The translations under genes were made by a program, and so were the position numbers. A DNA stretch of 50,473 bases from an uncultured Dialister sp. (GTDB lineage Bacteria; Bacillota; Negativicutes; Veillonellales; Dialisteraceae): positions 1 to 50,473 of the forward strand of contig CAAEVC010000049.1 of NCBI GenBank assembly GCA_900759415.1, given 5' to 3'. Below the pieces are notes generated by a model. It searched no databases and was not told the DNA's origin. It worked only from the letters and a program-made list of their open reading frames with translations. Shown here piece after piece: positions 40,492-48,277 of the stretch. How positions within the stretch are numbered: the stretch's first letter is position 1; the number at the start of each line of letters is the position of its first letter.

Positions 40492-41903
40492 TCTTCCTCC
40501 TTCTTTTCTTCTGTCATTTCCACTGGGGTACTGGACTTCATCTTCCTCTTCTTATACCGCACAGGAATGTAGAGGAGATAGCAGATGACTGCTGCCAGGA
40601 TGCCGATTACCAGGAAAAAGATGCCCCGCTGGGCAAAGGAAAGAGCAGAATCCACCACTCTGATGGCTCCATTTCCTGCCAGAAGAAGCACCCCCGCCCA
40701 GCGCTGGGAGGGCCGGTCCATCTGGAATCCCCGGATAATCACGCCGGCTGCCAGCACTCCTGCATACACAGATACCAGCATGGCAGGAAGAGCGCCGGTG
40801 GTTTCAAAGATAGAAATCACTGCTGAAAGGCCAAGGATGAAAGGCGTAAGGCCTGCCAGCACGGAAAGCCATTCCTTCTTCAACGCAATGCGGAAGAGAA
40901 GGACGCCGTCAGCAGCAAGGAAGAGCAGGAAGAGAATCCAGAGGGAATAGCTTCCTGAAATGCTTTCCCATACCACGCCGTAGGAACCTTCCAGAAGGAC
41001 TGCAAAGACTGCGATCCCGCCGAAGAAGCGGAGTGCTTCTGCTCCAAGGCCATATTCCCGGAAAAGTCCGCCGGCCATCCATGTAAGGGATGCCGCCAGA
41101 GAGAAGAATAAAGTCTGCCACAGCATATTTCCTGCAGACCAGAAAATCAGAAGGAGAATTCCTACAGCCCATACCCAGGAGAAGCAGATTACCGCTCTGT
41201 CCCGATGGGCTTTCAGCATATGCCCCAGAAAGAAAAGGGCAAAAACCATGTAAAGCCAGGAAACAAATTCCGGCCAGCCCCGAAGAGGCGCAGTGTAGAA
41301 TACCCCCACCGACACCATCATGTAAAGGATACCTGTACCTGCCGAACCAGTGGCCAGAGTGACAAAGAGGAGGAGAAGGCCGATGAGTGCCAGCCCTCCA
41401 TACATATCAGAAGAAAGGGCAAAGGAATCTCCCACCATCCAGAAGGCTGCAATGAGGCAGAGCCCGTGGAAGGTGGTGATGGCCTCCCTGAGGAACACAG
41501 GCACCCGGTGATGATAGGTGATTTCCTCTTCTTTGATGATTTCCTTTTCCGTGCCGTCTTCCAGGATTTCTTCCAGCGGACCTTCTTTTTCTATTTCCTT
41601 CTTCTTATCCGGCACCTTCTTATCGAAAAGAACCACTGCCACCACCAGAAGGAAAGACAGAGCCAGGGGCCCCAGGGCCAGGAGGAACCGTTCATCCTGG
41701 GAAAGCCCATTCCAGAGGCTGGCACAGAGGAAGAAAATCCCGCCGGTGATGCAGGCTGCCGCCAGCAGAAAAAAAGCTTCCTGATAAGCAAATATAGTGG
41801 ATTTCTTATACCGGGAAAGTATTTTCTTTCCCGTCTCTTCATTGATTACATCATCAGCGATCCAGTCTGCCACTTCGTGTTTCAGCCACCGCCGGTTTGC
41901 CAT
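40488..41903 (-). CDS. DUF2157 multi-pass membrane protein
   Basis: 471 residues. The short soluble N-terminus (WLKHEVADWIADDVINEETG) is the DUF2157 start, followed by about twelve hydrophobic segments and a charged cytoplasmic loop (residues about 115-150, rich in Glu and Lys). Translationally coupled to the GDYXXLXY partner. Function unknown. Its role may be in the envelope (inference from topology only). Confidence 0.85.
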   Translation of the reverse strand: MANRRWLKHEVADWIADDVINEETGKKILSRYKKSTIFAYQEAFFLLAAACITGGIFFLCASLWNGLSQDERFLLALGPLALSFLLVVAVVLFDKKVPDKKKEIEKEGPLEEILEDGTEKEIIKEEEITYHHRVPVFLREAITTFHGLCLIAAFWMVGDSFALSSDMYGGLALIGLLLLFVTLATGSAGTGILYMMVSVGVFYTAPLRGWPEFVSWLYMVFALFFLGHMLKAHRDRAVICFSWVWAVGILLLIFWSAGNMLWQTLFFSLAASLTWMAGGLFREYGLGAEALRFFGGIAVFAVLLEGSYGVVWESISGSYSLWILFLLFLAADGVLLFRIALKKEWLSVLAGLTPFILGLSAVISIFETTGALPAMLVSVYAGVLAAGVIIRGFQMDRPSQRWAGVLLLAGNGAIRVVDSALSFAQRGIFFLVIGILAAVICYLLYIPVRYKKRKMKSSTPVEMTEEKKEEE

Positions 41904-42207
41904 AGTATCACATCCATTATCTTTTTATCTATTATGTATTTATCGTACCATTCTTATTTTATAACAACCTATGGGGAAAAACTACAGATAAATGAAAAGA
42001 GGGGATGAAATCCCCCCTTCATCGATGAGATCTGCATATTGGATAAGTGTCACTGGAGGCTCGTATGACTTAAATAAATCTCATGTCAAAAAAGCTCTGA
42101 GCTTTTTTGGCATTTCCCCCTCAGAAAACGTCCTCCGGCCGTTTCCAGCTCCCCCGATTTAGAACACAAGTGCTCTAAAAGCTCGGCGATTCGCAATGAA
42201 TAGAATT
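41904..42207. other. Intergenic stretch upstream of the DUF2157 gene
   Basis: No gene. It includes the promoter area of the DUF2157 operon and a small hairpin AAAAAAGCTC / GAGCTTTTTT near 42089-42109. A further structured piece near 42150-42195 includes GAGCAC/GTGCTC arms, possibly another repeat fragment. Confidence 0.5.
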
Positions 42208-42380
42208 ACGGATAACGGCGCGATACCTTTAGCGTCTCATAGTGCGGTTTTCCCCCTTTCTTTTGCCTTTAAGGTAAAAGACTTCCCCCGGCCATGAGCG
42301 CTTCGCGCTTTTAAGGGGGCAGCCCTATTTTAAGGACTGGATGAGTTTATATGGCCGAGATTGAACAGGTTAATACTCGC
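42208..42380 (-). repeat. Long mosaic intergenic repeat, copy C (inverted)
   Basis: Read on the minus strand, it has the same order as copies A and B: GTATTAACCTGTTCAATCTCG, GTCCTTAAAATAGGGCTGCC, a GAGCGC/GCGCT-type hairpin, TTTTACCTTAAAGGCAAAAG, GGGGGAAAACCGCACTATGA, then GGTATCGCGCCGTTATCCG. The hairpin arm bases differ from copy A (GCGC rather than GCAC) but pairing is kept. Confidence 0.75.
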
Positions 42381-42448
42381 ATGGTCCCGATAGCGGAATT
42401 GCGAGGGACGGATAGCGGAAAACAGTCAACGGCGCGATACTTAAAAAT

Positions 42449-42485
42449 CAGCTATGAGCGATGAGATCAGAGCTATGAGCGAAGG
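42449..42485 (+). repeat. 7-bp-period repeat island (GAGCNAT type), clearest copy
   Basis: CAGCTAT, GAGCGAT, GAGATCA, GAGCTAT, GAGCGAA then GG: five consecutive units in perfect 7-bp phase. Confidence 0.8.
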
Positions 42486-42530
42486 TGGCGGGTTCGCCGA
42501 AATATAAAAATAAAAAACTGATGTTTTTTA

Positions 42531-42583
42531 CCTTCTCTCAAATCTCAAATCTCAAAACTCAACTCTAAACTCTAAACTCTAAA
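42531..42583 (-). repeat. 7-bp-period repeat island (TTTAGAG / TTGAGAT type), longest copy
   Basis: On the minus strand TTTAGAG three times, TTGAGTT, TTGAGAT twice, then TTGAGAG and AAGG, all in exact 7-bp phase over 53 bases. It abuts the terminator of the universal stress protein gene. Confidence 0.85.
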
Positions 42584-42616
42584 AAAAATAGAGCTGCAAG
42601 AGCAGCTCTATTTTTT
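42583..42616 (-). terminator. Bidirectional terminator of the universal stress protein gene
   Basis: The stem TAGAGCTGC / GCAGCTCTA has a four-base loop and A/T tracts on both sides. It begins at the gene's stop codon. Confidence 0.88.
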
Positions 42617-43064
42617 ATTTCACTATAAGCACCGGGCATTTAGAACGGCTGACCAGATAGCTGGATACGGAACCCATGAAGATTCCTTTCAGCGGTCCAA
42701 GGCCACGGCTTCCCATGACGATGAGATCACATTTCTTGTCTTCTGCCATATTGAGCAGAACCGGTCCTGGAGAACCGACTTCGTAGAGTTCTTCGTGCGG
42801 AATATCTTCCGGAACAGTTTTCGCTGCTTCTTCCAGATCTTCTTTGCACTGTCTTTCCAGATCTGCGGAAAGCTTTGTTGTCAGGCTGCCTTCAGCGATA
42901 GATACCTGATCAAAGTTTCCCATAGCGGAAATCATATTGCACACTACGGCAATATACAATTTCGCACCTTCTCCGGATCTTGCAATATCAATGGCCTGAG
43001 TCAGTGCTTTTTTCGCATGGTCAGAACCATCGTAGGGTACCAGAATTGTTTTATATCTAAGCAT
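42615..43064 (-). CDS. Universal stress protein (UspA family)
   Basis: 149 residues. The ATP-binding pattern G-2x-G-9x-G-S is present as GSRG, nine residues, GS near residues 117-131, so it is the nucleotide-binding class. TILVPYDGSDHAKKAL opens it. Such proteins are induced by starvation or stress. It is a single-gene unit with its own terminator. Confidence 0.93.
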   Translation of the reverse strand: MLRYKTILVPYDGSDHAKKALTQAIDIARSGEGAKLYIAVVCNMISAMGNFDQVSIAEGSLTTKLSADLERQCKEDLEEAAKTVPEDIPHEELYEVGSPGPVLLNMAEDKKCDLIVMGSRGLGPLKGIFMGSVSSYLVSRSKCPVLIVK

Positions 43065-43156
43065 AATGCCTCACCCTTTCCTTCCTTTGAAACGGGAAAC
43101 AGATTTCATCTGTATTATACCATATAAAGAACAGTAAAATAACAGGAAATCTTCTC

Positions 43157-44227
43157 TTAGAACTCAAACATATCCCTTTCGGCTTTCACATTCTTATTAT
43201 GGAAAGGAATCACGAAAGTCATATCATTCTCTGCTTTCAGTTCTTCCATTTCCCGAAGGGTCATGTGGTTAGGCCAGAGAGCCAGCTTTGCCCGTCCCGA
43301 TTCATAGAGACACTTTGCATTGCCGTATCCATGGATACTCCCGGTAAGGAGGACAGAAAGCTCATCATGGGCATGGATGAGTTCGTGGCTCTTTGCTCTT
43401 GAAAGCTGGGCATCAGTGAGGAAATATATGCCCCCTTCTTCTATGGTCTCTTCATCCCAGAGCCGGAAAGTTTCAAAAGGAAGGGCTGTCACATTATCAT
43501 TGGCAAAATATTTCCGATGTCCCAGCCGGATCCATTCATCATAAAGTTTCTTTGAGAAATAGAAAGAATGGTCTTTGAACTTTTCATGGAAATAAACGGC
43601 CATGGAAAGCCCCCTTCCATAATGGGGCACAGGAAGGAGAAGGGCTTTCGTGGAAGAAAGAAGATGTCCTGCCGCCTCCCTTACCGCCTCTCTCATGTCA
43701 CTTCCCCGGTCATCCCGGCTGTAGGCACCGTCGATCACTGCCATATCTGCATGAAGATGACGGACCGGATCGGACCGGTAGAATGGATCATCTTCCCGGT
43801 AATCTCCGGAGAAGAAGACATGCTTTCCTTCCACTTCCACGTCATACCACACAGCGCCGGCGCAATGGCCTGTCCTTCCCCAGGAAATCCGGAGTCCCGG
43901 CGCCAGTTCCAGCTCAGGAGCGGTGGAATCAAGGATCATGGTATTCAAAGGCTTGTAATGGATCTGCCGATAGGTCTGATTAGTCATGACAATCATCCCC
44001 TGGAATCCCTGATTCACCAGATATTCGATGGCTCCTGTATGATCCTTGTGGGAATGGGTGATGAGAAGATACTCTGCCTTCCTGATTTCCTCTGCTGTCA
44101 CATCCGGTATCCTGTCAAATCCGTCAGTCGATGTGCCTGCATCTACGAAGAAAGCATGGTTCTCTCCCTCCACATAGAAACAGCTCCGTCCTTCATCCCC
44201 GCAGCCTCCTGCGATAAAAAGCTTCAT
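43157..44227 (-). CDS. MBL-fold metallo-hydrolase
   Basis: 356 residues. The metal motif HSHKDH lies at 58-63 (His58, His60, Asp62, His63), followed by a GHCAGAVWY His and the FFSGDY Asp. The C-terminal part (about 190-350) resembles the longer RNase J / CPSF-like or arsonate-type MBL members but lacks a clear beta-CASP signature that I can see. Hydrolysis of a phosphoester or similar bond is likely; the substrate is unknown. Confidence 0.85.
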   Translation of the reverse strand: MKLFIAGGCGDEGRSCFYVEGENHAFFVDAGTSTDGFDRIPDVTAEEIRKAEYLLITHSHKDHTGAIEYLVNQGFQGMIVMTNQTYRQIHYKPLNTMILDSTAPELELAPGLRISWGRTGHCAGAVWYDVEVEGKHVFFSGDYREDDPFYRSDPVRHLHADMAVIDGAYSRDDRGSDMREAVREAAGHLLSSTKALLLPVPHYGRGLSMAVYFHEKFKDHSFYFSKKLYDEWIRLGHRKYFANDNVTALPFETFRLWDEETIEEGGIYFLTDAQLSRAKSHELIHAHDELSVLLTGSIHGYGNAKCLYESGRAKLALWPNHMTLREMEELKAENDMTFVIPFHNKNVKAERDMFEF

Positions 44228-44337
44228 TCCGTCATCTCCTTTGCCTTATTGCTGCACAGATAGCAATTATATACCCTGGCAATGAAAATAAAAAGAGCTT
44301 CCCCATAAAAAGGGAAAGCTCATTCTTTCCAGTGCTA

Positions 44338-44814
44338 TTAATCTGGTTTGGACAGACGATAGAGGGTGAGATAAATATCTTCTGCTTCGTCCGCCGGGTC
44401 CTCCTTCGGATTGTTGTAGACGATCGGTCTGCCGTCTGCATCATAAGCACCCTGAAGCCGGTTCAGAATGCGGTATTTGATTTCGTTTCCATACTGATCA
44501 GCACCGACAGCCGTTTCATACTGAAGGATGTGATCTACGATCTGGTAATTTCCATAATCCGGATAGGTGAGGTTATCCTTGTACACTTCTGCATAGAGAG
44601 TCGCCCGGATGATGGGAAGGGCGCCGGCAGAAACCGGATCTCTTTCAATAGTATCCGCATCTGCATAGACTCTTTCATCATCGCTGGAATATACTACCAC
44701 GTATTTGCCATAATCATCGAGCATCTTCTGGGATGTGGGCGCTTTCCCAGCGGCCATAGCCATGCACGGAATCATAGCCAGAGACAGTGCAAGGGCTGCC
44801 AGACTTTTCTTCAT
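44338..44814 (-). CDS. Secreted protein of unknown function
   Basis: 158 residues. A clear signal peptide (KKSLAALALSLAMIPCMAMA, cleavage after about residue 21-22) precedes a small soluble domain with many Tyr and Asp (YVVVYSSDDERVYADADTI). I do not recognise the family. Similar small exported proteins with a surface-entity-like YADADTI motif are common in Negativicutes (general impression, not verified). Confidence 0.75.
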   Translation of the reverse strand: MKKSLAALALSLAMIPCMAMAAGKAPTSQKMLDDYGKYVVVYSSDDERVYADADTIERDPVSAGALPIIRATLYAEVYKDNLTYPDYGNYQIVDHILQYETAVGADQYGNEIKYRILNRLQGAYDADGRPIVYNNPKEDPADEAEDIYLTLYRLSKPD

Positions 44815-45072
44815 AAAATTTTCCTCCTTGTTACTTTTTCGTTATTCTCTTTCTATTATACATGAATGATAAAAAAATAACAAAGAATAGGAACAGTGGA
44901 ATACCTGCTCACCCGCCAATCAGACAGTCAGACACCAGATAATCAGACGGAAGGTCCTTGACAATGAGTATATAAAAGACTGTCAGCTATATCTTATATT
45001 TTGATTTTATGGAACAAATAATGATAACTGCCTTTCTTCATCACAGAGGAAATCGTAGAAATTTTTTCACCC
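44815..45072. other. Intergenic stretch with a CAGAC island
   Basis: No gene is visible. The promoter of the secreted-protein gene should lie near 44830-44880 but is not distinct. A 7-bp CAGAC island lies at 44920-44955. Confidence 0.5.
44920..44955 (+). repeat. 7-bp-period repeat island (CAGACNN type)
   Basis: CAGACAG, TCAGACA, CCAGATA, ATCAGAC, then GGAAGG: the CAGAC class, closed by the same GAAGG seen in the GAG class. Confidence 0.68.
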
Positions 45073-45118
45073 AAAAGGGCGGTAAAAATGCTGTCACATT
45101 TTCGTACCGCCCTTTTTT
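45073..45118 (-). terminator. Terminator after the VOC-family gene
   Basis: Stem AAAAGGGCGGTA / TACCGCCCTTTT with a T-run on the plus strand and an A-run that gives T on the minus strand, 19 bases past the stop of the 45137 gene. Confidence 0.85.
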
Positions 45119-45136
45119 ATCTGTTATTCTTTTATA

Positions 45137-45646
45137 TTAACCTCTTTTGAATGGACCTTTTGGTTCAATCAGTTCCAGACTTGTGCCATCTGGATCTCTG
45201 AAATAAACAACACCGGTACCAAATCCAGATTTCAGGCCGTCCTGCTCTTCAAAGTAAATAGGTTCCCCTTCCGGTTCCACACCGATTTCCTTTAAACGGG
45301 CAACGGCAGCTTTCAGATCTTCAACTTCAAGACAGAGGTGCAGCGCACTGATCTGATCATTGGTATAATGGGCCTTCGTAGATTTTGGTTCCACATATTC
45401 CAGAATATCAAGATTGATATTGTCTAAATGAAGATTGGCATACCGGATCAATGTATTATCCAGTCCCTGGGTCTGTGCCATTCTTTTTCCACTGAGTTCA
45501 TCTCTGTTCACAATCTTTTTGCCTGTAAGTGCTTCATAAAACTCAATAGATTTATCCAGATTGCTTACTGTAATACCCACATGGTTTACTGTTGAAAATC
45601 CTTTACTCAGTATATTTCTCCTTATTTCATCAGATAATTCATTCAT
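45137..45646 (-). CDS. VOC-superfamily (glyoxalase/dioxygenase-like) protein
   Basis: Up to 169 residues. The vicinal-oxygen-chelate fold is shown by VNHVGITVSNLDKSIEFYE near the start and DPDGTSLELIEP near the end, with likely metal residues His22, His89-91 and the Glu of LELIEP. The start is doubtful: the ATG at 45646 has no ribosome site, whereas a perfect AAGGAG lies seven bases before an in-frame CTG at 45610, where a shorter 157-residue protein would begin. The reaction is unknown; the family includes lyases, isomerases and dioxygenases. Confidence 0.85.
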   Translation of the reverse strand: MNELSDEIRRNILSKGFSTVNHVGITVSNLDKSIEFYEALTGKKIVNRDELSGKRMAQTQGLDNTLIRYANLHLDNINLDILEYVEPKSTKAHYTNDQISALHLCLEVEDLKAAVARLKEIGVEPEGEPIYFEEQDGLKSGFGTGVVYFRDPDGTSLELIEPKGPFKRG

Positions 45647-45667
45647 CGGACAAGCTGATTATTTTCT

Positions 45668-45810
45668 TCACATTTGTCTGCGAGAGTCATTCCAGCTTAT
45701 CTCAGATAAGTTTAAATCGGGTATGTCAGGTTTTCTACGGTTGAGAATAACCTCTGTTGAATCAGCCTCCAGATAAGCCTGTGCAATCCCATAACCAGAT
45801 GAAAGAAACC
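45668..45810 (-). pseudogene. Possible SDR (Rossmann) remnant upstream of the VOC gene
   Basis: One minus-strand frame gives SSGYGIAQAYLEADSTEVIL, reminiscent of the N-terminal glycine-rich turn and second strand of short-chain dehydrogenases. It stops after another 23 codons without the rest of the fold, and there is a stop just upstream. The match is short, so chance is a real possibility. Confidence 0.3.
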
Positions 45811-46025
45811 GATGACCTGTTCAAATGGCAGTTTATGGGAGACCAGAATTTTCTGAGTCGTTATTTGTTTTCTCTAATTCATATGGTATACTTTTCTTAA
45901 GAAGAATCCTTCTCTGATTTGTTGCCGCGAATCAATAATTAAGGTTCTTCTTTTTTATTATCCATTTTTCATATATTTCTACGGACAATCCATACTTTAT
46001 ATACTGCATCCAGAAGAGTCATTAT
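45811..46025. other. Intergenic stretch, nothing recognised
   Basis: AT-rich, no coding region, no repeat module seen. A TATGGTATACTTTTC stretch near 45880 could be a promoter element, but no gene follows it on that strand. Confidence 0.45.
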
Positions 46026-46080
46026 AAGCTCTATCCTTTATGGAAACACAGCCTCTTCCACAAAGAATAGAGCTTTTTTA
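46026..46080 (-). terminator. Terminator of the Hsp20 gene
   Basis: Arms AAGCTCTAT / ATAGAGCTT enclose a long loop with inner partial pairing, followed by a T-run on the plus strand. It lies 35 bases past the Hsp20 stop on the minus strand, where its T-tract is poorer. Confidence 0.55.
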
Positions 46081-46114
46081 CATTCTCTGTTCCTGTTATA
46101 TGGATCATTTAAAA

Positions 46115-46531
46115 TCAGCCAATTTCAATGCGATGTGCTTTTCCTGGTGCATGGATGTCTTTCTTCGGAAGACGGACACGGAGCACACCATCTTTGAGAG
46201 ATGCGGAAATGCCGCTTTCTTCAATATCCTTTACAGAGAACTGGCGCTGGAAGGAATAGCTGGCTCTTTCTCTCCGGATATAGTGATGTTCCTCTTCATT
46301 CACTTTCTTTGCTTTCTTTGCCCCAATGGTAAGGATGCCCTTTTCATAAGTGATTTCCACTTCATCCTTTGTAAATCCCGGTACATCCATGACCACTTCA
46401 TACCGGTCGCTGTAGCCTTCAATATCTACCTTCGGCATGAAACGCATTTTCTGACGGGAAGGGGTGCCAAAGAAATCATCAAGGGCCGCATCACCAAAGA
46501 GACCATCAAAAGGAATCAAACCGTTCATCAT
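46115..46531 (-). CDS. Small heat-shock protein, Hsp20/alpha-crystallin family
   Basis: 138 residues from the ATG at 46531 (AAAGGAGG seven bases upstream); a frame extension to 46621 runs into the promoter and is discarded. The alpha-crystallin domain (about 32-125) has VDIEGYSDRYEVVMDVPGF at its start and the C-terminal GVLRVRLPKKD. It is a holdase for unfolded proteins. A CIRCE element and consensus promoter lie just upstream, so HrcA should control it. Confidence 0.94.
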   Translation of the reverse strand: MMNGLIPFDGLFGDAALDDFFGTPSRQKMRFMPKVDIEGYSDRYEVVMDVPGFTKDEVEITYEKGILTIGAKKAKKVNEEEHHYIRRERASYSFQRQFSVKDIEESGISASLKDGVLRVRLPKKDIHAPGKAHRIEIG

Positions 46532-46597
46532 AGCATAACCTCCTTTCTCCTTCATTTTTCTGTATCCGATCAACAGGATTTTCTCCTGACAGTTATT

Positions 46598-46626
46598 ATT
46601 ATATTCATGTTTAGCACTCATGTCAA
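46598..46626 (-). promoter_or_regulatory. Consensus sigma-70 promoter of Hsp20
   Basis: On the minus strand, -35 TTGACA (46621-46626) and -10 TATAAT (46598-46603) are both perfect, with a 17-base spacer. The -35 falls in the spacer of the CIRCE element. Transcription should start near 46590, giving a leader of about 58 bases. Confidence 0.92.
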
Positions 46627-46637
46627 TAGAGTGCTAA
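46611..46637. promoter_or_regulatory. CIRCE element (HrcA operator)
   Basis: Perfect TTAGCACTC, nine bases, GAGTGCTAA inverted repeat. It is the full consensus HrcA binding site, placed over the -35 and the spacer of the Hsp20 promoter, so bound HrcA would directly block RNA polymerase. Confidence 0.95.
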
Positions 46638-46785
46638 CAAAATATTGAAAATTTTCTTTATGTAAAAAGGAATGACAAAATGCCAAAGCATTTCGCCATT
46701 CCTCAGCGAAGAGCTCAGAACTATGGACAAAGGACGTCGGTTTCGCCGGCAGGTTTAAAGCCGTTTGACCAGCCATCCACATTAT
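46638..46785. other. Intergenic stretch with a diverged heptad island
   Basis: No gene. Positions 46707-46732 carry a diverged 7-bp island (GAGCTCA, GAACTAT, GGACAAA, GG), followed by GTCGGTTTCGCCGGC, a relative of the mosaic repeat's GCCGATACC end. Confidence 0.5.
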
Positions 46786-46826
46786 AAAACCCATGCTGAC
46801 ATTATCTTTTCAGCATGGGTTTTATT
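46786..46826 (-). terminator. Terminator after the GCGP-motif peptidase gene
   Basis: Stem AAAACCCATGCTGA / TCAGCATGGGTTTT with A and T tracts on both sides, about 100 bases past the stop of the 46929 gene, with a 7-bp island between. Confidence 0.85.
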
Positions 46827-46855
46827 TAATTCTTATGGGCGGAGCCGGCACCGCA

Positions 46856-46887
46856 AGTCTGACGTCTGACTGTCTTACTGTCTGGTG
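46856..46887 (-). repeat. 7-bp-period repeat island (CAGACNN type)
   Basis: On the minus strand CAGACAGT, AAGACAGT, CAGACGT, CAGACTT. It sits between a stop codon and its terminator, the same location used by the GAG-class islands. Confidence 0.7.
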
Positions 46888-46928
46888 AAAAATCTCATTC
46901 CTCTTCTCTCTTCACTGTCTTTTTCTGC

Positions 46929-47558
46929 TCACTGTTCTTCGCTCTTGGTATCCGTATCCATGATTCTTACGAAGCCGCCGCCGAATTTAGTGTTTTTCAG
47001 CCAGTTCTTCAGATTGAACATGTAGGTGACCCCTTCGTCCCAGAGGGTGCAGTAGGTCCCTTCTTCCCGGTCTTCGATCTTTACGAGAGGCATCCAGTGC
47101 CAGTGGTAGGGAATATATTCACCGCCGGAGTGGAGGTTGAGGAAACCGATGGGGCAGTCGGCTTTCAGCCCTTCTTCGATGAATGCTTTTGTCTTTTCAA
47201 AACTTGGCGCCAGAAGATGGATGGACGGTACAGAAAGGGCTTCCACCTTTCCTTTCAGGTGGTTTTCCTTCATGAACTGGTTCAGTCCTTCTTTCAGCCA
47301 GCGGGTCTTATAGAGGCCGTGCATCCTCGGGGTGGCATATTTCCAGATATCCAGCATGAGATCCAGTGCTTCTTCTCTGGTTTCAATCTTCTTTCCCCAT
47401 TCTTTTCTTTCTATATAGGCAGCCATCATGGAGCCGGTGGTAGGACCGCAGCCTGCCAGTTTCTGCCTTTTTTCCGGATACCATTCCTGGTCGTATCCGA
47501 TCACATTCTTTCCATCATTCCTGACGGTGATCCAGTCAGGATGGAGGATTTCTGCCAT
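46929..47558 (-). CDS. Putative papain-like / C39-like cysteine peptidase
   Basis: 209 residues, no signal peptide. GCGPTTGSMMAAY near residue 37-49 has the Cys-Gly-Pro-Thr/Ser signature of C39-like peptidases, and YHWHWMPLVKIED near 151-163 offers the catalytic His. An Asp or Asn partner could be the Asp in TLWDEG. I do not know the exact family. It is read just after tcdA in the same direction, 14 bases apart, so it may be the last gene of that operon. Confidence 0.65.
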   Translation of the reverse strand: MAEILHPDWITVRNDGKNVIGYDQEWYPEKRQKLAGCGPTTGSMMAAYIERKEWGKKIETREEALDLMLDIWKYATPRMHGLYKTRWLKEGLNQFMKENHLKGKVEALSVPSIHLLAPSFEKTKAFIEEGLKADCPIGFLNLHSGGEYIPYHWHWMPLVKIEDREEGTYCTLWDEGVTYMFNLKNWLKNTKFGGGFVRIMDTDTKSEEQ

Positions 47559-47572
47559 GGAACCATCCCTTC

Positions 47573-48277
47573 CTATTCCATATTGTCCAAATCTTTCAGA
47601 AGATTGCGGACTACATAGCCTGCCATCATCATGCCGGAAACAGGCGGCACGAAGGAGGTAGAGCCTGGTGCATGCCCTTCGCCAATCGGTTTATGAGGCA
47701 GTTCTTTGGAGTACACCACCGTCAGTTTCCTGACTCTTCTTTCTTTCAGCTCTTTCCTCATCTTTCTTGCCAGATGGCAGACAGAGGTTTTATTAATGTC
47801 GGAAATCTGCAGCATTTCCGGGCGCAGGCGATTGCCGGTGCCCATGGAGGAAATTTCCGGTATTTTCAGTTTCCAGCAGATTTCCGCAATGGAAACTTTC
47901 GCCGGCACGTCATCAATAGCATCGATGATGAAATCAGCATGAAGGTTCCGGATGAAATCTTCTTCTCCCGGTTTGTAGTACACAGGAAGAGCCTTTGCAT
48001 CACAGGAAGGATTCACCCGGTGCGCTCTTTCCACCATGATTTCCGCCTTGTTCCGTCCGATGGTGGTCCGGTCAGCCACGAGCTGCCGGTTCAGATTGGT
48101 TTCTTCCACTTCATCTTTGTCGATGAAAATGAGGTGCCCGATGCCGGCGCGCACCAGTGCCTCAGCTGCATAGGAACCGACGCCGCCGATGCCAAATACG
48201 GCTACGGTCTTCGTGGAGAGAAGGTCTACCCCTTCTTCACCAATCACCCGGGCTGTCCTTGTAAAAATAGGATCCAC
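47573..48277 (-). CDS. tcdA: tRNA threonylcarbamoyladenosine dehydratase
   Basis: 234 residues, E1/ThiF-like fold. VFGIGGVGSYAAEALVRAG is the nucleotide-binding loop, IDKDEVEETNLNRQ the Arg-containing motif, and the GHAPGSTSFVPPVSG end is typical of TcdA (CsdL). It cyclises t6A37 to ct6A in tRNAs. It begins with GTG at 48277, which overlaps the upstream VOC stop by one base (TAGTG). Confidence 0.94.
   Translation of the reverse strand: MDPIFTRTARVIGEEGVDLLSTKTVAVFGIGGVGSYAAEALVRAGIGHLIFIDKDEVEETNLNRQLVADRTTIGRNKAEIMVERAHRVNPSCDAKALPVYYKPGEEDFIRNLHADFIIDAIDDVPAKVSIAEICWKLKIPEISSMGTGNRLRPEMLQISDINKTSVCHLARKMRKELKERRVRKLTVVYSKELPHKPIGEGHAPGSTSFVPPVSGMMMAGYVVRNLLKDLDNME

Noticed and set aside
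42449..42583. CRISPR array
   Set aside because: The repeats are 7 bp, contiguous and have no spacers, and no cas genes are near.
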